NCBI GenBank assembly: GCA_034439615.1
Contig: JAWXAT010000047.1
Coordinates: 62,001 to 126,000, forward strand
Length of the DNA stretch: 64,000 bases
Source: Oligoflexia bacterium
GTDB taxonomy: Bacteria > Bdellovibrionota > Bdellovibrionia > JABDDW01
Direction of reading: 5' to 3'
Below the pieces are notes generated by a model, which saw nothing but the letters and a program-made list of their open reading frames with translations, had not been told where the DNA came from and did no database searches. Each line of letters opens with the position of its first letter. Position 1 is the first letter of the stretch. The position numbers and the translations under genes were made by a program. Shown here in pieces: positions 8,097 to 17,743 of the stretch.

Positions 8097-9778
8097 ATAG
8101 ACAAAAAGTTAACAATAACTAGAGGCTTTATATCAAAGGCTTTGCGTAAAATTTTTCGCGCAGCAGATGCTACGGCTTGTTCACGGGTGAATCCATCAGG
8201 GTTCTCTGGGTGCCAATTTACAAATGCATGCTCTGCTTCACGCATGATGACTTCTTTTAAACTTTCCATTTTTTTAGCGTTGCCAAGAAAACCTTTTAGA
8301 TTTACGTGAGGAGTTTTAACTAATTGAGTAGCACGATTTTCAACAAGGCAATCCACAGTGATAATTCCGGCTCTGGCCGCCGCTCGCCTATCTTTTAGAG
8401 ACGTATCGTCAAAATCTCCTGAGTTATCAAAAAATACCCAATGACGTCCAGTGGGAACGATTTCAGCTAATCGGGCTTCTGATCCGTCAAACTCCCAGAC
8501 TTGTCCGTTTTCAATTACGTAAGCTCTTTTTGTGGGATCCTTTTTTTTACGTGCTAGATACCCTGATTCATCTGCGGTCTTTGCATGAATCACAAGATGA
8601 CGATATTCACCGTGAACAGGGATAAAATACTGCGGAGAAACCAGTTTGAGCAGTTCTTCTTGCTCCTCTTTATACGCATGGCCACTGACGTGTACGTTTT
8701 TAAGTGACTCATAATGTACGATTGCGCCGAGTTTAAACATTTGATTTACAACCCAAGATATTGCTTTTTCATTTCCGGGAATATTTCTTGAGCTTAAGAT
8801 AATCACATCGTTTGGTTGAATCTTAAACCAACGATTTTCATTTTTTGAAAGTCTAAGTAAACTTGACCTTGCCTCGCCTTGACTCCCGGTACTTAAAATG
8901 AGTACTTCATTTCGATCATAATCATTGATCGCTTCTAATGGTCTTAAAAGCGAAAGCTTGACTGGTAAAAAACCTTCATCAATCGCAATTTGTACATAGC
9001 GCTCCATACTCCTACCCGATAGAAATACTTTACGCCCACATTCTGCTGCAATATCCATGAGCTGATGAATTCTGTGCACATTACTCGCAAAAAGTGCAAC
9101 GACAACGGCTTGAGGTGAATCTTTAATTAATTCAGTGAGATCATCGTTTATCGACGATTCACTGAGTGAATGACCGCATTTTTCACTATTAGTGCTATCA
9201 GATAAAAGTAAAAGTGGTTTTTCTTTTTTCAATTCTCCAAGTCTTTTTTTATCACTTGCAGGTCCATCATAGGGTTTTTCGTCAAATTTAAAATCGCCGC
9301 TGTGCACGACGAGTCCATGGGGGGTGCGAATTGCAAGAGCAAACGTTTCAAGAGTTGAATGTGTCACATGAATAAATTCAACGTTGAAGACGCCTAAATC
9401 ATAATTTTCTCCAGCCTTCACATTATAAGTGAGAAGCGATGGCAATACTTTATGCTCTGAACACTTATCTTGAATGAGTCGTGCTGCAAAACGACTGCAA
9501 TAGATAATCGGAACTTTTACTTTTTTAAGTAAAAATGGAATTGCACCAATATGGTCTTCATGGCCATGTGTTACAACGAGGCCTTTGATTTTTTTTTCAT
9601 TTGCAATGAGGTAACTAAAATCTGGCAAAACAAGATCAAGCCCTAGCCAAGAAAGATCAGGAAACAAGACTCCGCAATCAATGAGGATGATGTCGTCACC
9701 ACACTCCAAAACCATAAGATTAAGTCCAATTTCACCTAATCCACCAAGTGGAATTACGCGAAGTGGGGGTGTACTCAT
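8093..9778 (-). CDS. rnj: Ribonuclease J
   Basis: A 561-residue metallo-beta-lactamase/beta-CASP ribonuclease with 5'-exo and endonuclease activity in RNA decay and maturation. The N-terminus reads RVIPLGGLGEIGLN, typical of RNase J. The zinc motif is VVTHGHEDHIGAIP at about 70-80, with further ligands at THSTLETF and HSGDFKFD. The beta-CASP region carries SGRSM, and VHVSGHA follows. The C-terminal domain is present, so length is normal. The ATG overlaps the udk stop (ATGA), making rnj the last gene of the long minus-strand run. Confidence 0.95.
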   Translation of the reverse strand: MSTPPLRVIPLGGLGEIGLNLMVLECGDDIILIDCGVLFPDLSWLGLDLVLPDFSYLIANEKKIKGLVVTHGHEDHIGAIPFLLKKVKVPIIYCSRFAARLIQDKCSEHKVLPSLLTYNVKAGENYDLGVFNVEFIHVTHSTLETFALAIRTPHGLVVHSGDFKFDEKPYDGPASDKKRLGELKKEKPLLLLSDSTNSEKCGHSLSESSINDDLTELIKDSPQAVVVALFASNVHRIHQLMDIAAECGRKVFLSGRSMERYVQIAIDEGFLPVKLSLLRPLEAINDYDRNEVLILSTGSQGEARSSLLRLSKNENRWFKIQPNDVIILSSRNIPGNEKAISWVVNQMFKLGAIVHYESLKNVHVSGHAYKEEQEELLKLVSPQYFIPVHGEYRHLVIHAKTADESGYLARKKKDPTKRAYVIENGQVWEFDGSEARLAEIVPTGRHWVFFDNSGDFDDTSLKDRRAAARAGIITVDCLVENRATQLVKTPHVNLKGFLGNAKKMESLKEVIMREAEHAFVNWHPENPDGFTREQAVASAARKILRKAFDIKPLVIVNFLSI

Positions 9779-10386
9779 TTTTGAGCTCTAATGCGCATTA
9801 GGGTTTCATGAACAAATACGTCTACGGCTACATCGTGCTGTTCACCGACGATAAGATCTGCAAATTGTTGTGTGGGCTGAGTGTACTTGAGATGCATCGG
9901 TCTTACTGTTTTATAATATTGCTCGATTATGTCATCAAGGTGTCTGTTCCGTGAGGCAATGTCTCTGTGAAGTCTGCGTGTGAAGCGGATATCCGCTTCT
10001 ACCTTGATGTAAATTTTTAGATCAAGTTGTGATCTAATTTTTTCATCCCAAAGTGTAAGTATGCCTTCGACGATAACAACTTTACATGGCCCCACTCTCA
10101 TTTTTTTCTTACTCCGCCGAGATAGTGTGAAATCATATATAGGCATATTAATAGATTTTCCACGCTTAAGAAGAGCAAGATGTTTGCGAAATAAATCCCA
10201 ATCAAAAGCTAAGGGTGAATCAAAGTTCGCCTGATCACCTAAAAAGTTTTCGGAAGGTTGTTTATCTAAATAGTAATTATCCATTTGAACAAGTGAAACT
10301 TTTGGAGCTGGTAACCGCTGCATTATCTTTTCTGCAAAGGTTGTTTTTCCTGAACCGGATCCACCGGCAATTCCTATTAAATACAT
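9775..10386 (-). CDS. udk: Uridine kinase
   Basis: A 203-residue P-loop kinase phosphorylating uridine/cytidine. Walker A is GIAGGSGSGKTTFA at the extreme N-terminus. DNYYLD follows (the usual uridine-kinase DxxYxD). Further motifs are NFDSPLAFDWDL, IYDFTLSRR and VVIVEGILTLWDEKIR, then RRLHRDIASRNR in the LID region. All are canonical. It begins one base after the stop of the beta-barrel gene and overlaps rnj by 4 bases, so it is translated as part of the operon. It complements the tdk-upp-hpt salvage set elsewhere in the window. Confidence 0.95.
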   Translation of the reverse strand: MYLIGIAGGSGSGKTTFAEKIMQRLPAPKVSLVQMDNYYLDKQPSENFLGDQANFDSPLAFDWDLFRKHLALLKRGKSINMPIYDFTLSRRSKKKMRVGPCKVVIVEGILTLWDEKIRSQLDLKIYIKVEADIRFTRRLHRDIASRNRHLDDIIEQYYKTVRPMHLKYTQPTQQFADLIVGEQHDVAVDVFVHETLMRIRAQK

Positions 10387-10387
10387 A

Positions 10388-11632
10388 TTAATAATTCGCT
10401 ATGATTCCTAAGCCAAGAGTTCCGTTCTTATAACTAGCTGGTCTGTCTGGAGCATATACGCGTACACCATTAAGATTAGTTCGACCAGAATTCTGATTGT
10501 TATACACATCACTTGATAGAAGGTCTACCTTGACGTCTGCTGTCAGTTTAATTTGAGAATTTATCGAATAGCGAAGTGAAAATGCCGTAGCAATTCGCTC
10601 ATCGTCGCGCCTTACCGGTAATGAGTAACTTTTATAAAGATAACTCAACCGCGATAAGAGTAGAACCTGATCACCCATAACCCGTGCTAGCCCGATGTAT
10701 ATTTCTTGATCAAGAACGTAATCTGACCAATATGCATTGTTTACAATGTAGTTGTAACCCGCAATCATTTGGTCTCGTCGAGTTACCTGCTCAGTAAAAC
10801 GGAGATAAAATAGAGGTGACGCAAAACCGCTTCCGGAGGTTTGATATGATCTGAAATGAAATCCAACAGCACAATCAACACTGGAGCGTTCAGTAAGTCT
10901 GCCAAGAAAACCTGTTTCTGTAGTGCCGAAAAAATTATTGTTTTTTGGTTCTGCACTAATATTGTTGGGGTCTAATTCAAACGCACCAGTTGTATATTGG
11001 GTCATCCCCCCACTTGCTCTCATAAACCAAATTGTTTCAGGCAAAAATGCATTGTTATACTGAACCACTCCATCAATAGTATTATTAGATAAATATGAAG
11101 ATAAAGGGCCAGTTAAGTTTGGATTGTTAAAATTTTCCGCTGAATACCGCGTTTTTATTTCAACAGATTTTTTTGATTCACTTTTGATCAGCATATTAAA
11201 AGATGCGCCGTAATTTGTGCGGTTTATTCTTTTATAATCTTCATTGGCGGCCGGATCACTATGGCTTTTATAATTTCCGTCAACCCGACAAGAAACACCT
11301 CCATCTTCATTAATAACCATACTGCCCGCACCGTTATAGTCAAAGTGATCTTGTATCGAATAAGCTAGATACTTTTCATAAAATCCACCCGCAGAACCTT
11401 TAAAGTATATAGTTTTAGGTTTTGTTGTCCCATGAATCTCTGGTGATATATGCGATGCAAGATCTGTAATTGCACGGTTATGATCATAAAAGATATTGTA
11501 CATATATTTTGTCGCAGCATTCACCGATGCTTTAATTAAAGGTTTTTCTTCGTACTCAACGCTTGTGCGCTCAACACTTGCAAGTGATGTTGTTGAATAA
11601 ATTAAAATTAGTAAAATCAAATATATTTTCAT
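10388..11632 (-). CDS. Predicted outer-membrane beta-barrel protein of the envelope operon
   Basis: Protein of 414 residues with a signal peptide (about 1-18, SLA). The sequence is an alternating polar/aromatic pattern throughout, ending in LGLGIIANY with a terminal aromatic residue, as is usual for BAM-assembled barrels. No named family was recognised. An early helical stretch (about 25-70) precedes the barrel strands. The ATG overlaps the upstream stop by 4 bases. Its position downstream of two long TPR proteins recalls the barrels of Myxococcus Glt/Agl gliding loci, but this is inference from architecture only. Confidence 0.7.
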   Translation of the reverse strand: MKIYLILLILIYSTTSLASVERTSVEYEEKPLIKASVNAATKYMYNIFYDHNRAITDLASHISPEIHGTTKPKTIYFKGSAGGFYEKYLAYSIQDHFDYNGAGSMVINEDGGVSCRVDGNYKSHSDPAANEDYKRINRTNYGASFNMLIKSESKKSVEIKTRYSAENFNNPNLTGPLSSYLSNNTIDGVVQYNNAFLPETIWFMRASGGMTQYTTGAFELDPNNISAEPKNNNFFGTTETGFLGRLTERSSVDCAVGFHFRSYQTSGSGFASPLFYLRFTEQVTRRDQMIAGYNYIVNNAYWSDYVLDQEIYIGLARVMGDQVLLLSRLSYLYKSYSLPVRRDDERIATAFSLRYSINSQIKLTADVKVDLLSSDVYNNQNSGRTNLNGVRVYAPDRPASYKNGTLGLGIIANY

Positions 11633-12198
11633 CGATGGGGCTCTGAAGTTGCAGGAAATGGATCTTTCACCTGAATTTCATCTAATTGCCGTGATAACTC
11701 AGTAACATCGAGCTCACTACCCGCAAGAGGAATAACAAAGGGCCTTCCTTTGCGATCTGGAACTGAAATAAAACATTCATTGAGTGATGATTGGTAAGAA
11801 CGAATGCCACCTTGATATTTACTGATCTCCAAAAATTGTCGAGCCATAAGAATATCTGTTATGACAGCTGGGTTGCTAGACACATCATTGCAGATTTTTT
11901 GATAAAGTGCCGCGATACCTGTGATTTGCGAAAAACTAGTTTCAAAACATTTTAGTACTTCTTGGTTTTTAAGTCTTCTAGCATCACCCAATTCAACTTC
12001 AAAGCGCCTGACAATATCACTATCGGCTACTGCACGTAATCCGCACTCCTTTTTAAAGATAGCGATAACGTCTTTGACAATTTCTTTATCAGCTATATTA
12101 CGGAACTTGGCCCAAGCCATCTCGTGACTCATAAAAATAAATAATATAGTTAATAACGCTTTATTCAAACTTCTTAGCGTTGTGCAATAGCGGATCAT
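11629..12198 (-). CDS. Secreted protein of unknown function in the envelope operon
   Basis: Protein of 189 residues with a signal peptide ending at about residue 30 (AWA). The mature part is mostly helical with four cysteines (ECGL, KCFE, KICN, NECF), possibly two disulfides in the periplasm. No family is recognised. The ATG at 12198 follows AAGGA at 9 bases and overlaps the previous gene by 38 bases. A TTG at 12168 would give a shorter signal peptide and a smaller overlap, so the start is uncertain. It is tightly packed between the small secreted protein and the beta-barrel gene. Confidence 0.65.
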   Translation of the reverse strand: MIRYCTTLRSLNKALLTILFIFMSHEMAWAKFRNIADKEIVKDVIAIFKKECGLRAVADSDIVRRFEVELGDARRLKNQEVLKCFETSFSQITGIAALYQKICNDVSSNPAVITDILMARQFLEISKYQGGIRSYQSSLNECFISVPDRKGRPFVIPLAGSELDVTELSRQLDEIQVKDPFPATSEPHR

Positions 12199-12385
12199 TG
12201 ATGACTGTCCTTAGCTGCGCTTCCATGGGGTAAAATTGTGGCTCTGCCACATCTGCATTAATTTTTGCTTTTTTAATTAAAAATAATGATTTTGGAGTTT
12301 TCTCCAAAATTAATTTTCTCTTTGCCTTCTCAGCTCCAGAAACGGGTAGTGTAATTAACAATGATAAAACTAAAATATATTTCAA
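12161..12385 (-). CDS. Small secreted protein (74 aa) of the envelope operon
   Basis: The TTG start overlaps the stop of the TPR gene (TTGA) and is preceded by AAGGAG at 7 bases. The first ~17 residues are a signal peptide (MKYILVLSLLITLPVSGA). The mature part is short, basic and then Pro/acidic, with no recognised domain. Good SD, signal peptide and perfect operon spacing argue that it is real in spite of its size. It may be a small partner of the neighbouring TPR proteins (inference). Confidence 0.6.
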   Translation of the reverse strand: MKYILVLSLLITLPVSGAEKAKRKLILEKTPKSLFLIKKAKINADVAEPQFYPMEAQLRTVINDPLLHNAKKFE

Positions 12386-15300
12386 GGTGATGCTCCTTTT
12401 TCAGGCAAAACTATTTCGGCTGGTTCGCGATTATCTATCGGTATTGTTAATCCAAGCTCAAGCCAACGACTCCAGGTACCGAGTTCTTTTGCGCGACTGA
12501 GATATTCACGTGCTTTCAAACCATTGCGTTCCATGCTGTGATAATAAATGCCCACAAGATAACTAGCGTAAGGCACATCTTTAGTGAGTGGTTCAATTTG
12601 CACTAAACGTTTTTTCGCAATTTCTTGATTCTTAAAAAGGAGCGCCAAAGAAAACTGAGCCATCAAGATTTCATTTTTACCACGTTCATCTGTCGGTAAA
12701 TCTGAGATTAGTGCAAGAGCTTCATCTCTTTTTTTCTCTGCAAGGAGTGCATAAGCCATATATATACGAGCCGTAGGCGTGTTAACTTCTTGTCGCTTGA
12801 ATTCCTCAACAAGGCTTCGCGCTTTATCTAAGAGGTGTAGGCCTAAATCTAAATAGCCTTTTTGAATCTGTAGTGATTCATCGCCATCAGTATTTTTGAT
12901 TCCTTCGTTCAACGTGATTTGAGCTAGTTCAGGTCTAAATCCTGCTAATAGAAGCTTTACGACAAAAGAGTATGTTGGCGCATACAACGGATCTTGTTCG
13001 ATCGCTTGCTCTGCTAGTTGCAATGCTCTTTGACCTTGATTTCGTCTCGCAGCGAGATGTGCTAGCCCCATCTTCCAGGCTGCGTAGCTATCATTTTTTA
13101 AAGCTGCTTCTAGAATATTTTTAAGCTCATCAGCTTTATTACCGTGATACCCCCCCTCTAAAAGTGCAGCTGCACATGAGGGGTCATTTAACTTTTCAAC
13201 GCAGATTAATAGGGTTTCTTGAGCTTCTTTGCCGGCGCCAATTTGTGCCAGAGCATGAGCTTTGGCAGTGAAATAATATGTCGCAGGAGCTGTAGTCATT
13301 TCTTGTTCTGCAGTAGAAATTACTTCATTCCATTTTTTTTGTTCAAACGCAATTTTGACAACTGAAGATTCTGAAGGCCAACGCACTGTAATGACACTTG
13401 GACTTATGCCGCCAGTTGCCATCAGTGGCCAGAGACTTTCCGGGCGATTTAGCGATATTTGGTCTGGTGCCAGACGCTTAAGTTTGTCGAGTGCCAATTG
13501 CGTTGCAGGTCGTATAAATGAGTCATCGACGAGTTCAACGACTTTTTTATAAAATCCCACGGCCTTAATTTTTTGTTCAGCAGATTTAAATTTATCAGCT
13601 AAATTTTCATGAACAACGCCGGCATCATAAAGCGCCATTGAGATCCAATCCACGTCACCAGTTTTTTGAATAGCTCCGTACATTTGCATCAAAGCTTCGA
13701 TTTTTGATTCTATGCCCTTCACATTTTTTGCACTTAAGAGTTCATTTCGTAATGGAATTGTTTTTAGATAGAGACAACCATAAAGTGAATGCCTAGACCT
13801 TGCTGAAATTGATTTCTCGTAGCGCTTCACTATGAATTCAATAGCTGCGCAATCACGATCAGCGTTACCAGTAATTTTCGCCTGTTCAAAGCGTGATCGA
13901 ATAAAAAAATCTCGACCATACTTACCTTCACTGTAGCGCTTAAGAATGGCCAACGCTTGCTTTGAGTTTCCAGCTTTTTGATGAAATTCTGCTGCTTGAA
14001 ACCATAATTCATCATCATTCATGCGCTTAGCGTATTGAGAAAAATCATTTGCTGACTCTGCATACTGATGTAAGCCTGCACGCAATGTTGCCGCATTTAA
14101 GAGAGCCTGAGCAGTAAGTGACCCAGTAGGATACTTTTTACTATAAGCTTCAAATTTTTTCGCTGCTTTTTCAAATTGAATTATTGATTCATAATTTGCT
14201 GCCAACAAAAACTCAGCCTTAGAGACATACTGACTGCTTGGATACTGTTTTAAAAGTCGCTCAAACATTCTATTACTCGACCTAATTTGTGCTGCACGTT
14301 TATAAAGTAATCCTGAGCGAAAAAGTGCATGAGCAGCATCCGACGACTTAGGGTAATAAATTACAAATTGCTCATACGCCTCTGCCGCCTCAGAGGTTTT
14401 ACCGACATTCTCTAAACGCCAAGCAGATAAGAGTACCGGAGAATCAGCTCGCAAAAGCGGAGCTGATTCAAAAGATTCAGTATCCACACTGTGACTTAAA
14501 CCAAGAAGTCGATTTTGTGTTTCAACAACTTTTTCCCAATTATTCTCTAAATCATAAGTATGTGAAATAAGCCTAATAGCTTTTGTTGAAACCGACGATG
14601 GCTCTTTATCTCTCAACACGAGTTCTAGAGCCTGCCTAGTTTTATCAAATTGATTATGCGTGAAGAATATTTCTGCTGATCGGTACAAAATCTTTTGCCG
14701 ACGGGCACCTTTATTCACAATGTTGACATAATTTTCTACCGCTTGCAAAAATGCCTTTTCAGATTGAGTCGCAGCACTTGCTGGCATTAACAGACCATTG
14801 CTATTTCGCTGAGGAATAATGGGTTTTAACTCTTGCAGAGGAAACCCAACACGCTTAGATTCAGCTAAAACAAATCCATACGCTGCTTCATCTTTGAATT
14901 CGTCACTATTCTCATCCAGTGTAACTTCCATATAAGTCGTTGCTGCCTCTGAATAACGACCTGCAAAGTATTGAAGTTCTGCCATTTGAAAATGTGCCTG
15001 TGACCGCAATGGACTATATGGATAGCTATCAATGAATCGTCGATAAAACTCGATAGCTGCGCGATAATCAGCGGCAGATTTACTACGCCGAGCTTGCTCC
15101 GCATAAAACTCTGCACTTGCTAGAATATGCACTTCATAAAGATCCTGAGATTCAACATTTGTAGGAACATCTGACTTATAGCGCACCCAAAATGTAGAAG
15201 AAGGAGAAAGTCCGGTAATAAATCTATTTCGCACTTCTTGTCCGCGCCCTCGAAGTTCTTCAACATCAAAACTTTGAATTACATTATTCATGAATCGAGG

Positions 15301-16374
15301 ACCCACTTTAGCTAAGGGTCTTTGACTTACATAGTTTTGGTAAGTTTTACGGGAACCTTCTTCGTCTTGAATGCGTCGGTATGCTAACGCCAATCTTTCA
15401 GTGACTTGAGCATCTAAATCTTCATCAAGTTGAAGGTCAACATTTTTAGCTTTAAGAAATGCCAGATATTCAAAGGCTTCTTCATTCAATGTTCCAGCTT
15501 CAGGATCACCAGAGCCTAAACGATTATTTGATATATTGAGAAGATGTAGAAATGTATTTGAAGCTTCTTTTAATTTTCCTTGTACAAAATAAATTGCCCC
15601 CTCTTTATAGAAAGCTTTGAGTGTAAAATTATTTTTTGTTGAAGATAAAAATTTATACTGAGGAAGTGCTAGATCGAATTTTTGTGCATCAAAATAATAC
15701 TCAGCTAATCTCCAACGAACTTCAGGTGCTAATTCAGAAAACCCATGTAAGCGCAGCATACGGTCATAAATCTTTGCTGCCTTGTCATTTTTACCTTCGT
15801 CGTAGAGACAATAACCAAGAATATAATGAGCTCTATCACTCAACGGACTGCTAGGAAATCTTCTAAGCAATTCAGCTGAATAGTAAATAACCATTTTATA
15901 ATTAGGAGCTGGTAATTCGGGGGCTTTTTTTCTATGTCCCGCATTGAATTGATTCAGTTCATTTTCATAATGGCGCATTTTAAGAGTCATATCAAAATTA
16001 GCACGATCATAATTAAGCTGTGCTATACGCATCATGAGTGAGTCATCAAGACTATCGATTCCACGCTCTTTTACATAGGCTTCGATTTGAGTGAGAACAT
16101 CGTTATTACTCGCAGATAAAATTGATTCAATTTTTGTAATTCTATCGTCAAATCTCTCTTTTAGAACTTTCTGACGCCAAAACCTTAATTCATTCTGTGT
16201 TTCTTGTAGTGTATTCAAATAGTCAATTGATTCATCTGCATAGAGACCAACTACATCACGCCAAATCCCTTGATAAACCTCAGAACGGTTAACCTCCATT
16301 GCATACAATTTGTCATGCATGCCAAGGGCAGAAATAACCAAAACAATAATCAGGGTTAATTTATTCTTCTTCAA
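12382..16374 (-). CDS. Very long periplasmic TPR-repeat protein
   Basis: Protein of 1330 residues: signal peptide (1-25, LYA) followed by tetratricopeptide repeats along almost the whole length. Clear units include LLRRFPSSPLSDRAHYILGY, FIDSYPYSPLRSQAHFQMAE and FVIYYPKSSDAAHALFRSGL. These have the YP-x-S-x-x-x-x-A pattern of YfiO/BamD/CpoB-like TPRs; the final third has classical TPRs. It is a scaffold in the periplasm. The TTG start overlaps the upstream stop. Large TPR proteins of this kind (AgmU/GltD and AglT/GltE class) occur in myxobacterial gliding loci beside barrels and small secreted proteins. Assignment to that system is inference. Confidence 0.8.
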   Translation of the reverse strand: MKKNKLTLIIVLVISALGMHDKLYAMEVNRSEVYQGIWRDVVGLYADESIDYLNTLQETQNELRFWRQKVLKERFDDRITKIESILSASNNDVLTQIEAYVKERGIDSLDDSLMMRIAQLNYDRANFDMTLKMRHYENELNQFNAGHRKKAPELPAPNYKMVIYYSAELLRRFPSSPLSDRAHYILGYCLYDEGKNDKAAKIYDRMLRLHGFSELAPEVRWRLAEYYFDAQKFDLALPQYKFLSSTKNNFTLKAFYKEGAIYFVQGKLKEASNTFLHLLNISNNRLGSGDPEAGTLNEEAFEYLAFLKAKNVDLQLDEDLDAQVTERLALAYRRIQDEEGSRKTYQNYVSQRPLAKVGPRFMNNVIQSFDVEELRGRGQEVRNRFITGLSPSSTFWVRYKSDVPTNVESQDLYEVHILASAEFYAEQARRSKSAADYRAAIEFYRRFIDSYPYSPLRSQAHFQMAELQYFAGRYSEAATTYMEVTLDENSDEFKDEAAYGFVLAESKRVGFPLQELKPIIPQRNSNGLLMPASAATQSEKAFLQAVENYVNIVNKGARRQKILYRSAEIFFTHNQFDKTRQALELVLRDKEPSSVSTKAIRLISHTYDLENNWEKVVETQNRLLGLSHSVDTESFESAPLLRADSPVLLSAWRLENVGKTSEAAEAYEQFVIYYPKSSDAAHALFRSGLLYKRAAQIRSSNRMFERLLKQYPSSQYVSKAEFLLAANYESIIQFEKAAKKFEAYSKKYPTGSLTAQALLNAATLRAGLHQYAESANDFSQYAKRMNDDELWFQAAEFHQKAGNSKQALAILKRYSEGKYGRDFFIRSRFEQAKITGNADRDCAAIEFIVKRYEKSISARSRHSLYGCLYLKTIPLRNELLSAKNVKGIESKIEALMQMYGAIQKTGDVDWISMALYDAGVVHENLADKFKSAEQKIKAVGFYKKVVELVDDSFIRPATQLALDKLKRLAPDQISLNRPESLWPLMATGGISPSVITVRWPSESSVVKIAFEQKKWNEVISTAEQEMTTAPATYYFTAKAHALAQIGAGKEAQETLLICVEKLNDPSCAAALLEGGYHGNKADELKNILEAALKNDSYAAWKMGLAHLAARRNQGQRALQLAEQAIEQDPLYAPTYSFVVKLLLAGFRPELAQITLNEGIKNTDGDESLQIQKGYLDLGLHLLDKARSLVEEFKRQEVNTPTARIYMAYALLAEKKRDEALALISDLPTDERGKNEILMAQFSLALLFKNQEIAKKRLVQIEPLTKDVPYASYLVGIYYHSMERNGLKAREYLSRAKELGTWSRWLELGLTIPIDNREPAEIVLPEKGASP

Positions 16375-17702
16375 TTCAATCCCGGCTCTAGGAATTCATC
16401 AATGGCCCGTACTGATTGGCCATAATTATCAATAACTTCGTCAAGATTTCTCGCACCTTGTGCTCGACCAAGCCAAATTACTTCAAGGCGCCCCACTTCA
16501 GCTTTTAAACTTAAAGTATTCATATTTTGTTCTGCTTTTTTTAAAATCCGCGTGTAACGATTTGCAAAAAGAACCCAAGCATTATTTTGAAGTTTTTCTA
16601 ATTGTTTTGAATAACCATCATCATTTGCAATATAACTTTGTGCACGGGCCATCCGGCCCAATTCACGGGTTAATCCCATTTGCAAAAAGATATCCCTCTT
16701 AAAACCCTCTTTAACTTCAGGGCCAATCCATTCACCGATGAGATCAAGTTGTTTGTTAATAACTGGTGGAATATAGCGTATGTCGCTCCACTCTAAATTT
16801 TTGTCGCGAATCATTTGTAACGTTATTTGCACATTAAGATCTGATTTGTTCTGAACTAAGAAACGATCGTAATCATTTTTTAAATCTAAAAATTCATTTA
16901 CCGCACCCTCTGTTCGCTGCTCTACAAGAGCGAGATAAGCGCTCAGATAACGAGCGCGGTAGTAGACAGTTGGTGTAATTTTCAAATCAATTCCTGCACG
17001 ATTTTTTGTTTCATAATTCCCGGTGATTACATCTAAAAGAACATGTGCTGATTCAAAACGACGCATTTTAAAAAATACCCATGCTGTTTCATTTAGCGCT
17101 TCAGGATAAAAGTAAGACAATGAACTGATGGCTTGAAATTCTTTAATAGCCTCTTCAAATTTATTTTGCATGGTCAAGGCTCTAGCTCGACAAAGATAAA
17201 ACCGGTCTTCTAATTCAAACTTTTCATATTGCTTAAGATCATTTATTGAAAGTCGTTTAATAGCTTGGGTGGGTTCATTCTTAAGGAGGTCAGAGGTCGC
17301 AAGCAAAATCAGTGAAGGCCACCGCAAGTTTGATTTTTCAGGAACTTTTTTAAGGTAAGCTTCAGCAAGGTCGGTATCTTTTTTTTCTAAAAAATTTAGG
17401 CCACAAAGATAAGCAGCTTTTGATGTTAATAATGGTTCGTCAGATCTGATAAAGCGATCACACTCGTCACGAATTATTTCAACACTTCCAACAACAAATA
17501 GACTTTGCAAATAACCATCAATGCCTAGTTTTCCAAAGTGACGAGGTTTTTGCTTTTCAAGAACTAGGTAAGATCGGTATGCTTTAAAAAAATCACCATA
17601 GCCAAGGCTGATCTCAGCATCCTTAGATAAATCTTTAACCGTTGTCGCGTGAACAACAGCAAAAGATAGATAGACTAAAATAAATAAAATTCGAGCGGGC
17701 AC
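16371..17702 (-). CDS. Periplasmic TPR-like protein
   Basis: Protein of 443 residues starting at GTG with GGAGG seven bases upstream. Signal peptide 1-19 (VHA). Helical TPR-like repeats run from about 25 to 260, for example FYLCRARALTMQNKFEEAIKEF and LNETAWVFFKMRRFESAHVLL. A longer helical C-terminal region follows, rich in Arg/Glu. It overlaps the 1330-residue TPR gene by 4 bases, so the pair is likely made together. No specific family name is supported; it is comparable in place and size to a second TPR component of Glt-type loci. Confidence 0.75.
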   Translation of the reverse strand: MPARILFILVYLSFAVVHATTVKDLSKDAEISLGYGDFFKAYRSYLVLEKQKPRHFGKLGIDGYLQSLFVVGSVEIIRDECDRFIRSDEPLLTSKAAYLCGLNFLEKKDTDLAEAYLKKVPEKSNLRWPSLILLATSDLLKNEPTQAIKRLSINDLKQYEKFELEDRFYLCRARALTMQNKFEEAIKEFQAISSLSYFYPEALNETAWVFFKMRRFESAHVLLDVITGNYETKNRAGIDLKITPTVYYRARYLSAYLALVEQRTEGAVNEFLDLKNDYDRFLVQNKSDLNVQITLQMIRDKNLEWSDIRYIPPVINKQLDLIGEWIGPEVKEGFKRDIFLQMGLTRELGRMARAQSYIANDDGYSKQLEKLQNNAWVLFANRYTRILKKAEQNMNTLSLKAEVGRLEVIWLGRAQGARNLDEVIDNYGQSVRAIDEFLEPGLN

Positions 17703-17743
17703 TCAACCTCCATGTCGAGCTAAAACAACTACTTACCCTCTAT

